Shown in pieces: positions 16,202-24,128 of a stretch of 41,266 bases of DNA. The notes under the pieces are model-generated. The model saw only the letters and a list, made by a program, of their open reading frames with translations, was not told the origin of the DNA and made no database searches. A program made the position numbers and the translations under genes. Position 1 is the first letter of the stretch, and each line of letters opens with the position of its first letter. Origin of the DNA: an uncultured Lachnospiraceae bacterium (GTDB taxonomy: Bacteria > Bacillota > Clostridia > Lachnospirales > Lachnospiraceae); the NCBI GenBank assembly GCA_902762955.1, contig CACWQH010000019.1, positions 1-41,266 of the forward strand. The letters run 5' to 3'.

Positions 16202-16776
16202 ATGGAAAAAGAAAAAATTACAGATAAGGTAAAAAGCAACGCTAATCATTCCAATACATATGATGATGTTTTTCAATCTTTAAAAGCCAATCATACAAAG
16301 CTTTTTATACCTTTAATTAATTTCAAATTCAACAAGGATTATTCGTTGGACGAGGCATTTGAACTATTGCCGACAGATGAGTATATCACCAATACTACTC
16401 AATCAAACGAGCAAGTAAAGAGGAATTGGAAGAAGTTGAGAATGATTTATACTACTTCTATTCTTTCTTGCAGAATTCACTTCATGAATCATTAATCAAT
16501 CAGTATGATCATGATAATCTGCTTGTTTATACCAACATGATTATACGACATGTAACTAATGGCAACAACAATGAAAAGGAGTTGAAAATCAATATGGGTG
16601 GAAAAGTAATTGTAACTCAATTTGATATATTGTACAAAGCTCTTGCTGAAAAGGATGAGGCTCTCGCTGAAAAGGATGAGGCTCTTGCCGAAAAGGATGA
16701 GACCATCGCTGAAAAGGATGCTGAAATTGCAAGATTAACTAAACTTCTTGAAGAAAAAAATGATTTGAAATCATAG
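16202..16776 (+). pseudogene. PD-(D/E)XK nuclease family transposase-like remnant
   Basis: The N-terminal frame from ATG 16202 encodes NTYDDVFQSLKANHTKLFIPLINFKFN, matching the opening of Rpn-like PD-(D/E)XK transposases abundant in Lachnospiraceae. After about 70 residues the frame shifts near 16415, and a second frame continues to 16776 (EELEEVENDLYYFYSFLQNS ... NMGGKVIV), resembling the C-terminal part. The central catalytic segment is absent, so an internal deletion plus a frameshift made it a pseudogene. The tail carries 21-bp repeats encoding ALAEKDE heptads. A translated coiled-coil peptide from ATG 16426 cannot be excluded. Moderately sure of the family. Confidence 0.6.
16639..16722 (+). 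repeat. 21-bp coding tandem repeat, four copies
   Basis: Units starting GCTCTTGCTGAAAAGGATGA begin at 16639, 16660, 16681 and 16702. Each encodes one heptad (ALAEKDE, the last diverged to TIAEKDA), so the array lengthens a coiled coil in whole heptads. Confidence 0.9.
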
Positions 16777-16787
16777 TCCTATATGTA

Positions 16788-16832
16788 CAAAAGTAACCGG
16801 TTCCGGTCATTTATGATCGGCATCGGTTACTT
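16788..16832. terminator. Bidirectional terminator between convergent units
   Basis: AAAAGTAACCG pairs with CGGTTACTTTT, with an inner CCGG...CGG stem. T-runs flank both sides, serving the transposase remnant on plus and the response-regulator gene on minus. Confidence 0.75.
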
Positions 16833-16843
16833 TTATTCAATCT

Positions 16844-17614
16844 TTAAAGTTCCGCCCAAGGATACTGTTCCATATATGAAGCCCTCTCCTCATCGGTTAT
16901 ATCTTTATTTCCATCAATATAATCAAAGTAATCACAGCTTATCTTTTCCTTGTTTATACAATAAAAGGATTTATTGTTATTTATAATTACATCATCCACT
17001 CCGCAGCTTTTAAATGCTAATCTTATATCACTTATAATATTTCGTATATAGCGTTTTTTCTTTTCTGAATCTTCTTCCTCGGACCACAGCAGAAATCGCA
17101 GCTCATCCTCGGATACAAGCGCGCCTTTTTTATCTACCAGATATGCAACTATCTCCTTACACTGTGTACGTTTAAAATCAACAGGTGTATCTCCGAAGAA
17201 GATTTCAAAGTGACCGAAGCATTTTATCGACAGAGTCGGTATCGGATATCTAAGGTTTTTGATTGCCTTTTTCATGCTCTTTTCATTTATAGGCTTCATG
17301 ATAAAACCGCTCACATACATTTCCAGCACATCAAGCGCATACTTACCGTGTCCCGTAACAAATATTATATTGGTTTTCGGACTTATTTCTTGAATCTTTT
17401 TTGCAACCTCAAGTCCGCTTATAAATGGCATCTCTATATCAAGAAATGCTATCTGTATCCCGGTTCCGGATTCCTTTTCTTTCTCAATTATCCCGAGCGC
17501 TTCATCAGAATTTTCCGCCAGAAAATATTCCGTATTCTCTCCAAGGACCTTCTTTGCTGTTCTGTGGATATCCTTCAATATAAGCGGTTCATCATCTGCT
17601 ATCAAACACTTCAT
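16844..17614 (-). CDS. Response regulator with SARP/OmpR-like winged-helix output domain
   Basis: 256 residues. The receiver domain (about 1-125) has the acidic pair ADDE, the phospho-acceptor Asp in AFLDIEMP, the FVTGH Thr and the KP of IMKPI. The C-terminal part (about 130-225) begins LSIKCFGHFEIFFGDTPVDF and continues IVAYLVDKKGALVSEDELRFLLW, a winged-helix DNA-binding domain of the kind seen in SARP-like activators, not a LytTR domain. It lies 76 bp downstream of the LytS-type kinase on the same strand and is its probable partner. Targets are unknown. Confidence 0.85.
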   Translation of the reverse strand: MKCLIADDEPLILKDIHRTAKKVLGENTEYFLAENSDEALGIIEKEKESGTGIQIAFLDIEMPFISGLEVAKKIQEISPKTNIIFVTGHGKYALDVLEMYVSGFIMKPINEKSMKKAIKNLRYPIPTLSIKCFGHFEIFFGDTPVDFKRTQCKEIVAYLVDKKGALVSEDELRFLLWSEEEDSEKKKRYIRNIISDIRLAFKSCGVDDVIINNNKSFYCINKEKISCDYFDYIDGNKDITDEERASYMEQYPWAEL

Positions 17615-17690
17615 ATATTTCTGCCTCCAATCCTGATATCTTAACGAGTACTTTGTTCATTAACACTCTTTATCTGCTATATCTCTCCTG

Positions 17691-18971
17691 CTATATTTCT
17701 TTCCTTACGTTTTCTTTCGGTATGTAAAATGTAACGGTGGTGCCGTATCCGACTTCACTTTCCACCTTGATTTTTCCGTTGAGTATCCTTTTTAATCTAT
17801 TGGCTACATTTTTAATTCCGACATGATTTATCCCGTCAAATTCTACGCTGTCTACATCAAACCCTTTGCCGTTATCTTCAATTTTTACAATGATATTATT
17901 GTCCTTTGCAAGTGTCGATATACGGACAGTTCCTTTTTTTCCGGTCATGCTTATACCGTGTCTTATCGCATTTTCCACGATTGTCTGAACCGAAAGAGGC
18001 GGAACAAAAAAATCATTAACCCTTATGTCCTTAATGACCTCTATTTTATCAGGAAATCTTTGCATTTCAAGATAAACAAAGTTATCTACCGATTCCATCT
18101 CTCTTTCAAAGGATACGAGCTGCATATCGTCTATCTGCTGTATATTTTCCCGCAGATATCCCGAAAAATGATCCAACATCTCAACTGCCTTTTCCGGCTC
18201 CTCATAGCAAAGACTTCTTATAACCGCAAGATTGCTGTTTATGAAATGCGGTTTTATCTGAGCCAGCAAAAGATTATTTCTGTTTCTTTCAAGCGCAAGC
18301 TCACTCTCCACAAGTGCATCCTTATTTTCATTGTACTGGATAGCCGCAATATAAAAATAATATACTAAAATCTCGATAGCAATTATCGTCGGAAGATATA
18401 TGGAAGGCATATCAAAATTGGTAAGAAACTGTGCAAATATAATTGTCACCATACAAAATGCCATTATAATACCCTTGGATTTATTTTTCCCATTTAATAT
18501 TCTTACAGAATAGACACCTATTAAAACAACATAGAATATTTCTACAGCAAAAGGCAGAAAATTAAGCGGTCCACCCTCATATCCATGATCCTCATAGTAA
18601 TAATAAATAAGCCTTGTGCCAAATAAATCAAGAACATTAATAATTATATTTATAAGCTGCGGGATAAATATAAGAAACTTATGCTTTACATCAGATGTAA
18701 AATAATAAAAAAGCAGAGCTACCATAGGATAGAGACTGTAAATAAGCATAGCCTTATAAAATAAAAGCCGATAGTTTAAATTATGTTCATCTATCCATAT
18801 CTCCGCAAACTCAAGCAAAGACAGAGCAAATGTAAGTAACACCATGATGTATATACGCCCTGTCTTCTCAAATATCCCACTACGTTTAGTTAATTCCACC
18901 ATAACTATTATGGTCAAAAGAACCATAACAGTCGGATAGCAATTTCTTAAATATTCTACGACAATATTCAT
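17691..18971 (-). CDS. LytS/YesM-type membrane sensor histidine kinase
   Basis: 426 residues: six to seven hydrophobic helices in 1-215, then a kinase domain of the His_kinase family (PF06580). The phospho-acceptor His is in QIKPHFINSNLAVI. The ATPase has VENAIRHGI (N box), DNGKGFD (G1) and the GIKNVANRL motif, with the final GYGTTVTFYIP. The sensory ligand is unknown. The ATG lies about 3 bp after the ohrR stop, with GGAAGAAG inside ohrR as ribosome site, so it is probably translated from the oxidative-stress operon transcript. The partner regulator follows. Confidence 0.87.
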   Translation of the reverse strand: MNIVVEYLRNCYPTVMVLLTIIVMVELTKRSGIFEKTGRIYIMVLLTFALSLLEFAEIWIDEHNLNYRLLFYKAMLIYSLYPMVALLFYYFTSDVKHKFLIFIPQLINIIINVLDLFGTRLIYYYYEDHGYEGGPLNFLPFAVEIFYVVLIGVYSVRILNGKNKSKGIIMAFCMVTIIFAQFLTNFDMPSIYLPTIIAIEILVYYFYIAAIQYNENKDALVESELALERNRNNLLLAQIKPHFINSNLAVIRSLCYEEPEKAVEMLDHFSGYLRENIQQIDDMQLVSFEREMESVDNFVYLEMQRFPDKIEVIKDIRVNDFFVPPLSVQTIVENAIRHGISMTGKKGTVRISTLAKDNNIIVKIEDNGKGFDVDSVEFDGINHVGIKNVANRLKRILNGKIKVESEVGYGTTVTFYIPKENVRKEI

Positions 18972-18974
18972 TTC

Positions 18975-19415
18975 TTATTCTTCTTCCAATTCCCCAAGAA
19001 GCTTGTATAAAAGTTTATATAACGTCTCAGCTTCCTCCGGCTCAAGTCTTATGCATGAACCAATCTGGAGCGGTACGTCGACTGCCTTTTTCTTTAGTTC
19101 CTCCCCGGCTTTTGTTATCGTTACATTTAGTACTCTTTCATCCTCGGAATCTCTTTCCCTTGTAACATATCCCATATGCTCAAGCTTTTTTAATACCGGA
19201 GTTAAAGTACCCGAATCAAGATATAAAAAGCCTCCTAAATCCTTGACATTAATCTTTTTTTGTTCCCACATAACCATCATCGTTATGTACTGGGTATAGG
19301 TAAGACCTATATTATCCAAAAATGGTTTGTATCTTTTTACTATACCCTTACCGCACGCATACAGCGGAAAACACAATTGATTTTTTAATTTCAGAGCCTC
19401 ATACTTATCTGCCAT
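18975..19415 (-). CDS. ohrR: OhrR-type MarR-family peroxide sensor repressor
   Basis: 146 residues, a winged-helix MarR fold. The single N-terminal Cys15 in KNQLCFPLYA is at the exact position of the sensing cysteine of OhrR, which is oxidised by organic hydroperoxides and then releases DNA. The DNA-binding wing region reads GTLTPVLKKLEHMGYVTRERD followed by DERVLNVTIT. It is the fifth gene of a thiol-peroxide defence operon whose promoter has two inverted repeats of the GATTGT-N2-ACAATC type, so autoregulation is likely. No ohr peroxiredoxin lies next to it; the glutathione peroxidases take that place. Confidence 0.92.
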   Translation of the reverse strand: MADKYEALKLKNQLCFPLYACGKGIVKRYKPFLDNIGLTYTQYITMMVMWEQKKINVKDLGGFLYLDSGTLTPVLKKLEHMGYVTRERDSEDERVLNVTITKAGEELKKKAVDVPLQIGSCIRLEPEEAETLYKLLYKLLGELEEE

Positions 19416-19433
19416 TATTCTCCCCTCGCTTTT

Positions 19434-19742
19434 TTATTTACTGCTGTTAATAACCTCAACAAGTTTATCCTTTGGTGCGAATCCAATCTGTGAATTTACA
19501 ACCTCACCCTTCTTCAATACAAGAATTGCAGGAATGTTAGTTATATTGTACTCTCTTGCAATCTCCATATTTTTGTCAACATCTATATTGAAGAAATTGA
19601 CATCAGCAAGCTCCTCGGAAACCTCTTCAAGAACAGGTGCAACCATCTTACAAGGTCCACACCATACTGCTGAAAAATCCACTACAGCCAAGTCGCTGTT
19701 TTTTACCTCATCAAATTCATCCTGATTAATTACCTTTACCAT
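19434..19742 (-). CDS. trxA: Thioredoxin
   Basis: 102 residues, canonical thioredoxin with FSAVWCGPCKMVAPVLEE (WCGPC at 28-32 approximately), cis-Pro in TNIPAILVL and Gly in QIGFAPKDKL. It is a cytosolic thiol donor. Placed between the reductase-like flavoprotein and OhrR, it probably passes electrons from the reductase to the two peroxidases encoded upstream. Confidence 0.95.
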   Translation of the reverse strand: MVKVINQDEFDEVKNSDLAVVDFSAVWCGPCKMVAPVLEEVSEELADVNFFNIDVDKNMEIAREYNITNIPAILVLKKGEVVNSQIGFAPKDKLVEVINSSK

Positions 19743-19855
19743 ATACCCATCCTCCTTATGTTTTTATAGTCTATATTTCATTATATTAGCTTAGTTTTTT
19801 CATATAACTGATATAACCTTCCGAATACATCAGATACATTTTTCAAAATATAATT

Positions 19856-20734
19856 TTACATCTTACGCTTTTTTTCGTCAAGATATGCAACTGCAGAAAG
19901 TGCTGCTACATTTCCTTCACCGGCTGCCTTTATATACTGATAAGGCGTTCCGGTTATGTCACCGCAGGCAAAGCATCCCGGGATGCTGGTTTCAAGCTTA
20001 CGGTTTACTTTTACATGGTTATCCTCTGTCTCAAGTCCCGGCACAAGCTGGCTAGGTGCAACGCTTTCCCTTAAGATAAATACACCGTCAACACTAACCT
20101 CACCGCTATCGGTAACAAGGGTATTTACAGTCATCTCACCCTTTATCTCCTTTGGCTTATCCATGCATATTTCTATATTATCTTTGCTTAATTCAACCGG
20201 CTCCTTATACTGTGGGAAATAGTAAACCTTCTCGCATACCTCTCCCAAAAATGCTGCCTCTGCTTCCTCCTTCGGACTGAAGCCCAAAACCGCTGCAGTC
20301 TTGCCACGATAAAGCGGTGCATCACAGGTTGCGCAGTAGCTTACACCCTTTCCGAGATATTCATTTTCACCCGGATACGGTTTGCCAAGTACTACACCTG
20401 TCGCAAGTATAACTGTCTCAGCCTCATACATAACATCCGCGCCCTGTAAGGCAAAATAGTCACCCATAGCATAAACAGAGCTTATCTTGTCTTCGGTTAT
20501 CTCTATCTCCATATCAGCAAGATGCTTTTTGAACCTTACAGTCAGATCTTCACCTGCCGCGTCCGGTATACCAAGATAATTTTTTATCGTATGTGCCTTT
20601 TCAACCTTAAGGCTTAGATTTTTATTGCCGATAAGAAGAATATTTTTATTTCTTATCTTTGCTGTTATGGCAGCCTCCAGTCCTCCGGGACCGGTACCTA
20701 TAATTGCTATATCATATCTTTCCATCTTCTTCAT
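19856..20734 (-). CDS. Thioredoxin reductase-like flavoprotein lacking the NADPH motif (FFTR-like)
   Basis: 292 residues with the TrxB fold. The FAD site GTGPGGLEAA is at about 13-22, the redox pair CATC at 134-137, and the second FAD motif FACGDITGTPYQYIKAAGEG near the C-terminus. In the pyridine-nucleotide domain the usual GGGxSAxEEA reads VLGFSPKEEAEAA, and the NADPH phosphate-binding HRRxxxRA is replaced by YYFPQYKEPV. Loss of these points to the ferredoxin-dependent flavin thioredoxin reductases known from Clostridium, not an NADPH enzyme. Start could be ATG 20734 or 20725. It sits between gpx and trxA in one operon. Confidence 0.85.
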   Translation of the reverse strand: MKKMERYDIAIIGTGPGGLEAAITAKIRNKNILLIGNKNLSLKVEKAHTIKNYLGIPDAAGEDLTVRFKKHLADMEIEITEDKISSVYAMGDYFALQGADVMYEAETVILATGVVLGKPYPGENEYLGKGVSYCATCDAPLYRGKTAAVLGFSPKEEAEAAFLGEVCEKVYYFPQYKEPVELSKDNIEICMDKPKEIKGEMTVNTLVTDSGEVSVDGVFILRESVAPSQLVPGLETEDNHVKVNRKLETSIPGCFACGDITGTPYQYIKAAGEGNVAALSAVAYLDEKKRKM

Positions 20735-20810
20735 CCCTGCCTTTCATGTGACATAACAACTCGCCACTTTGTGCCATGCGTACAAACACCTTATCACATT
20801 TTTTCTAACT

Positions 20811-21281
20811 TTACAGAAGCTTCTTTACATCATCCTCGATTTTCTCCGGAGTCTTGGTTGATCCAAATCTTTCAACTACATTTCCATCCTTGTCGATAAG
20901 GAACTTCTCAAAATTCCACTTGATATTTTTCATAAGTCCATGCTTTTCTTCCTTAAGGAATTTATAAAGCGGATGTGCGTCATCTCCGTTTACATCAATC
21001 TTTTCAAACATCGTAAATGTAACACCGTAATTGAGTGAACAAAACTCGCTTATCTCCTTATTATCTCCCGGATCCTGATTTGCAAACTGGTTGCAAGGAA
21101 AACCAAGTATCTCAAGTCCCTGCTCATGATACTTATCATATAACTCCTGAAGTCCCTTAAGCTGTGGAGTAAAGCCGCACTTGCTGGCTGTATTGACTAC
21201 AAGCACTACCTTACCCTTATATTCTTCCATAGAAACCTCTTGTCCATTCATTTTTACTGCCTTATAATCATAAAATCCCAT
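20811..21281 (-). CDS. Glutathione peroxidase family thiol peroxidase (first copy)
   Basis: 156 residues. The peroxidatic Cys is in [11 protein letters not shown], with the catalytic Gln/Trp/Asn context [10 protein letters not shown] and [12 protein letters not shown] further Cys in [11 protein letters not shown] is at the resolving position of 2-Cys, thioredoxin-dependent members, so thioredoxin from the same operon is the likely reductant and not glutathione. Cysteine, not selenocysteine, is used. It lies 65 bp after the second copy on the same strand. Confidence 0.92.
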   Translation of the reverse strand: MGFYDYKAVKMNGQEVSMEEYKGKVVLVVNTASKCGFTPQLKGLQELYDKYHEQGLEILGFPCNQFANQDPGDNKEISEFCSLNYGVTFTMFEKIDVNGDDAHPLYKFLKEEKHGLMKNIKWNFEKFLIDKDGNVVERFGSTKTPEKIEDDVKKLL

Positions 21282-21345
21282 AATTTTTCCTCACTTTCTA
21301 TTATACTATATATAATTGTTATACTTCGTCAATATCTTTTATATG

Positions 21346-21891
21346 TTATAATAATTCCTCAATCGCATCCTCGATGTCACCCATCGGTGCTGTCGGCTCA
21401 AATCTCTTAACAATATTTCCATCTCTGTCCACCAAAAACTTTGTAAAGTTCCACTTGATAGATGGATCGTTTTTATAATCCGGATCTGCACTTTTAAGCA
21501 TGTTATCAAGCATTTCAGAAGCAGGATTATCTGCATCAAATCCCTTAAAGCCCTGTGCCTCGGTGAGCATCTTAAAGAGTGGAATTGCATTTTCGCCGTT
21601 TACATCCACCTTGGAATATCTGGAAAATGTAAGACCAAATCTTGCATCACAAAATGTTGCTATCTCCTCATTCGAACCCGGTGCCTGATGTCCGAACTGG
21701 TCACATGGGAATTCCAAAACCGCAAGACCTCTGTCAGCATATCTCTCATATAAGTCCTGTATCTCATCATACTGCGGTGTAAATCCACACTGTGTAGCAG
21801 AGTTAAAAATCATCATTACCTTTCCTTCAAACTCTGTCAGATCAACCTCGTCACCATACAAATTAATTACCTTCTGTTCATAAATACTCAT
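21346..21891 (-). CDS. Glutathione peroxidase family thiol peroxidase (second copy)
   Basis: 181 residues from ATG 21891 (AGGAGG 8 bp upstream). It has the peroxidatic NSATQCGFTPQ, EFPCDQFGHQ and IKWNFTKFLVD, and a candidate resolving Cys in IATFCDARFG. Compared with the neighbouring paralogue it carries an insertion of about 25 residues (FKGFDADNPASEMLDNML) before the Trp motif, as in the longer bacterial members. It is the first gene of the operon, directly behind the OhrR-type promoter. Confidence 0.92.
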   Translation of the reverse strand: MSIYEQKVINLYGDEVDLTEFEGKVMMIFNSATQCGFTPQYDEIQDLYERYADRGLAVLEFPCDQFGHQAPGSNEEIATFCDARFGLTFSRYSKVDVNGENAIPLFKMLTEAQGFKGFDADNPASEMLDNMLKSADPDYKNDPSIKWNFTKFLVDRDGNIVKRFEPTAPMGDIEDAIEELL

Positions 21892-21975
21892 ATCTCTTAC
21901 CTCCTGATTTATATTTTTTGATTGAAACAATCTCATATATACGACAGCTGTAAATATAATAGTTTAGTAAAAATT

Positions 21976-21991
21976 AGATTGTGCACAATCT
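21976..21991. promoter_or_regulatory. OhrR/MarR-type operator, distal site
   Basis: A perfect 16-bp palindrome AGATTGTGCACAATCT downstream of the promoter, between it and gpx. It shares the half-site GATTGT with the site overlapping the -10 box, 26-27 bp away. Confidence 0.75.
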
Positions 21992-22002
21992 TTATTTAAA
22001 AT

Positions 22003-22032
22003 GATTGTACACAATCTAATTGTATTTGTCAA
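22003..22032 (-). promoter_or_regulatory. Peroxide-operon promoter with operator over the -10 box
   Basis: TTGACA (22032-22027), 17-bp spacer, TACAAT (22009-22004). The palindromic half-sites GATTGT-N2-ACAATC (22003-22016) cover the -10, so a bound repressor would block polymerase. Confidence 0.8.
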
Positions 22033-22049
22033 TATATTTTTTTATCATT

Positions 22050-23084
22050 TTAACTTACCGACAGATTTTCCGATTGTATAAAGCTAACAATATCTCCAAT
22101 GTTTGTATTTTGATATGCCATTTCGTCCTTTATTTTTTTCAGTAATAATTCATTTGAAATATTATTAAATGTAGATTTTATTATATCAATAATCTTTTTA
22201 TCATCTTCAGTAAGATTATTATATTCTGTCAAGCCGGAAGAAATCAGCTTATATCCGATGCCTTCTCCTATTTCTACCTCCTCATAGTTTATTCCATCCA
22301 AATCAATCAAATATTCATAGGAAACAGGTAAAATTCCATTTGGTCGTGCTTGATATACAAGGCCTGTAATCGCGTGACCTCTTTTTTTAAATGATAATGT
22401 ATCAATGTACCATAACAATTTTAGCATTTTATTCATAAAAACATTTTCTTTATTATCATTTACTGTATAATTAATCACATCAACCACCGTTTCAAAAGAA
22501 AGCTTTCTGTTACCACTATAGTAAGGTTTATAAAAATACGCCGCATAATTAGAAATAATTGCTTTCTTAAGATAACTTTCACGTTCTTTTTCCAAAACCA
22601 ATGCAGCATTATCTCTGTATTTGTAATAATAATCCTCTGATATCACATCCTTGGATTTATCTAAAAGCGTCAGAAACCATTCTGCATCATCCCTTATCTT
22701 TCTTAAAATAGAATCATGTGCCATATCCTGAACTTGATGTCCTTCATATCTTGTTATTGTTTTACCACCCCAGCCCAATAATATGCACAAATCCGTTTGA
22801 CTGATATTATATTTTTCTCTTATTGAAATAATCTCTCCTGATGTTAATAATCCAACCTTCTTACGATACTCATTTTTCATAGATAAATCATTTTCCGAAA
22901 GTTGATTTTCATCATTATAATATTCATCTGCATCTTCACAATAATAATAATTTGCCGGATATTTTATATCGACTCCTTTATAAATATTATCATCCATTAT
23001 TCTAACAATTTTCACTTCATGCTCTTTCATACAACACATGCATAGTTTTTTTTCTTTACTTATTATTTTACTCATATCAAACAT
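22050..23084 (-). CDS. Panacea (DUF4065) antitoxin with MqsA-like zinc and HTH domains
   Basis: About 344 residues; the start may be ATG 23084 or 23075 (AAAGGAGG just upstream). Domains in order: a Cys-rich zinc-ribbon-like start (CMCCMKEHE ... YYYCEDADEYY); a helix-turn-helix of the MqsA/HigA type at about 78-130 (LLTSGEIISIREKYNISQTD, LLGWGGKTITRYE); and a C-terminal Panacea domain from about 225 (MLKLLWYIDTLSF, HAITGLVYQARPNG). Panacea proteins are antitoxins that neutralise many unrelated toxins. The ORF upstream, in the toxin position, is only 31 codons, so this antitoxin may now be orphaned. The gene ends 18 bp before the peroxide promoter. Confidence 0.85.
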   Translation of the reverse strand: MFDMSKIISKEKKLCMCCMKEHEVKIVRIMDDNIYKGVDIKYPANYYYCEDADEYYNDENQLSENDLSMKNEYRKKVGLLTSGEIISIREKYNISQTDLCILLGWGGKTITRYEGHQVQDMAHDSILRKIRDDAEWFLTLLDKSKDVISEDYYYKYRDNAALVLEKERESYLKKAIISNYAAYFYKPYYSGNRKLSFETVVDVINYTVNDNKENVFMNKMLKLLWYIDTLSFKKRGHAITGLVYQARPNGILPVSYEYLIDLDGINYEEVEIGEGIGYKLISSGLTEYNNLTEDDKKIIDIIKSTFNNISNELLLKKIKDEMAYQNTNIGDIVSFIQSENLSVS

Positions 23085-23098
23085 CAACCTCCTTTTAT

Positions 23099-23194
23099 CT
23101 AAATAATTCTATTTTTCCTATATACATATTTTAAATTCTGTAAATACGATTGTACTTCTAATTTACTCTCTATCCTTGTATTTGAATCAGACAT
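23099..23194 (-). pseudogene. 31-codon ORF, probable truncated toxin gene
   Basis: ATG 23194 is preceded by AAAGGAG and stands directly behind a consensus promoter and operator. It encodes MSDSNTRIESKLEVQSYL followed by 13 more residues and a TAG, just before the antitoxin ribosome site. Position and promoter are those of a toxin gene in a toxin-antitoxin operon, and the sequence reads like the first helix of a longer protein. I infer a deletion of the remainder. It could instead be a functional small peptide. Confidence 0.5.
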
Positions 23195-23210
23195 ATTCAG
23201 CAGGCTCCTT

Positions 23211-23256
23211 TGGTATCATTTGATACCATTATATTCTTATTTATTGTATGTGTCAA
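23211..23256 (-). promoter_or_regulatory. Consensus promoter plus operator of the toxin-antitoxin unit
   Basis: A perfect TTGACA (23256-23251), exactly 17 bp, then a perfect TATAAT (23233-23228). Immediately downstream is TGGTATCA-TT-TGATACCA (23211-23228), an inverted repeat with 8-bp arms touching the -10. The HTH antitoxin is the likely binder, giving autoregulation. Confidence 0.85.
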
Positions 23257-23285
23257 TATTATTCATTGATATAAAAAACACTGTA

Positions 23286-23328
23286 AATATAATAATAAAA
23301 CAGGAAGCAGTCAATACAAACTGCTTCC
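23286..23328 (-). terminator. Rho-independent terminator after the small unknown gene
   Basis: GGAAGCAGT and ACTGCTTCC pair around an 8-base loop, followed by TGTTTTATTATTAT on the minus strand. Confidence 0.8.
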
Positions 23329-23408
23329 GACCTATCACATTTTTTCTATGAAATCATCATCCTTATTCATTAAAAAACATCAATAAACCAATGTCACTCT
23401 TGAACATT

Positions 23409-23666
23409 TTACCCTGATTCTCCAACAATATCCATCATCAATATCGCCAGTTCTTCCTTAGTCAGTCTTTTTATTTTATACTGTTCATCAACTTTTTTAA
23501 TCGGTATCCACACAAATGTTTCTACTTCATCATGCTTATAAAAGTCCTTATCATTTGTATAGAAATCCTTGTAGCAATCATCTTTATCCATGTCATCCCA
23601 GTTTATATCCCGCGCCTTATATGTAGCTACCGGATTACCAAAGAAATACATCTTTGAATACTTCAC
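23409..23666 (-). CDS. Small hypothetical protein, start uncertain
   Basis: 85 residues if begun at GTG 23666, which has no good ribosome site. Acidic and aromatic (NWDDMDKDDCYKDFYTNDKDFY), with no family recognised and no membrane segment. The same frame stays open upstream to the stop codon of the preceding gene (23744-23742) and that stretch also looks coding (RSNPTWNRWYN), but contains no standard start. It may therefore be the C-terminal piece of a longer gene cut by the TAA at 23744, or a gene that lost its start. Confidence 0.45.
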   Translation of the reverse strand: MKYSKMYFFGNPVATYKARDINWDDMDKDDCYKDFYTNDKDFYKHDEVETFVWIPIKKVDEQYKIKRLTKEELAILMMDIVGESG

Positions 23667-23741
23667 TTCTTTATTGTACCATCTGTTCCATGTCGGATTA
23701 CTTCTCTTACATCCTTTTCCATGATATTGACCAACAAGGAA

Positions 23742-24101
23742 TTAATCATCAGCATATCTTAAAAATCTCAATTTTATTTTAAGTTCATCAAATTCCAGCT
23801 TTGTTTCGAATCCGTAAATATTTTCTAACACAATTTCTTTATTTTTATATGTATAATCTAACTTTGAAATAATCTTTGAATCTGCCTTTTGAACTATATT
23901 CAGGTCAGCAATGTCCGAATACCAATCTGAAATTATTTCACCAAACTTTGACCTGTAATATTTTTCTACAGTCGAAACATCATGTTCGCATTGTAATGGC
24001 AACCACTTTTCTTCAAACGCACTTAAGTCCTCAACAAACCAAAAAGCAGTTCCATCACATATTGGACTTAAATTATGATCATACAATGTAATTTTGTACA
24101 T
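23742..24101 (-). CDS. Hypothetical protein
   Basis: 119 residues from ATG 24101 with AAGGAG about 8 bp upstream. It begins MYKITLYDHNLSPICDGTAF and continues with an acidic, aromatic alpha/beta-looking sequence (EKYYRSKFGEIISDWYSD). Not recognised as a named family. The next small ORF is in the same frame after its stop. Given the nearby antitoxin this may be accessory-region cargo, but nothing in the sequence shows a function. Confidence 0.65.
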   Translation of the reverse strand: MYKITLYDHNLSPICDGTAFWFVEDLSAFEEKWLPLQCEHDVSTVEKYYRSKFGEIISDWYSDIADLNIVQKADSKIISKLDYTYKNKEIVLENIYGFETKLEFDELKIKLRFLRYADD

Positions 24102-24128
24102 AGTTACACTCCTTATCATTTCACAACA

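Noticed and set aside
22050-24101. Prophage remnant
   Set aside because: Small unknown genes and an HTH protein are present but no integrase, structural or lysis gene and no att sites.
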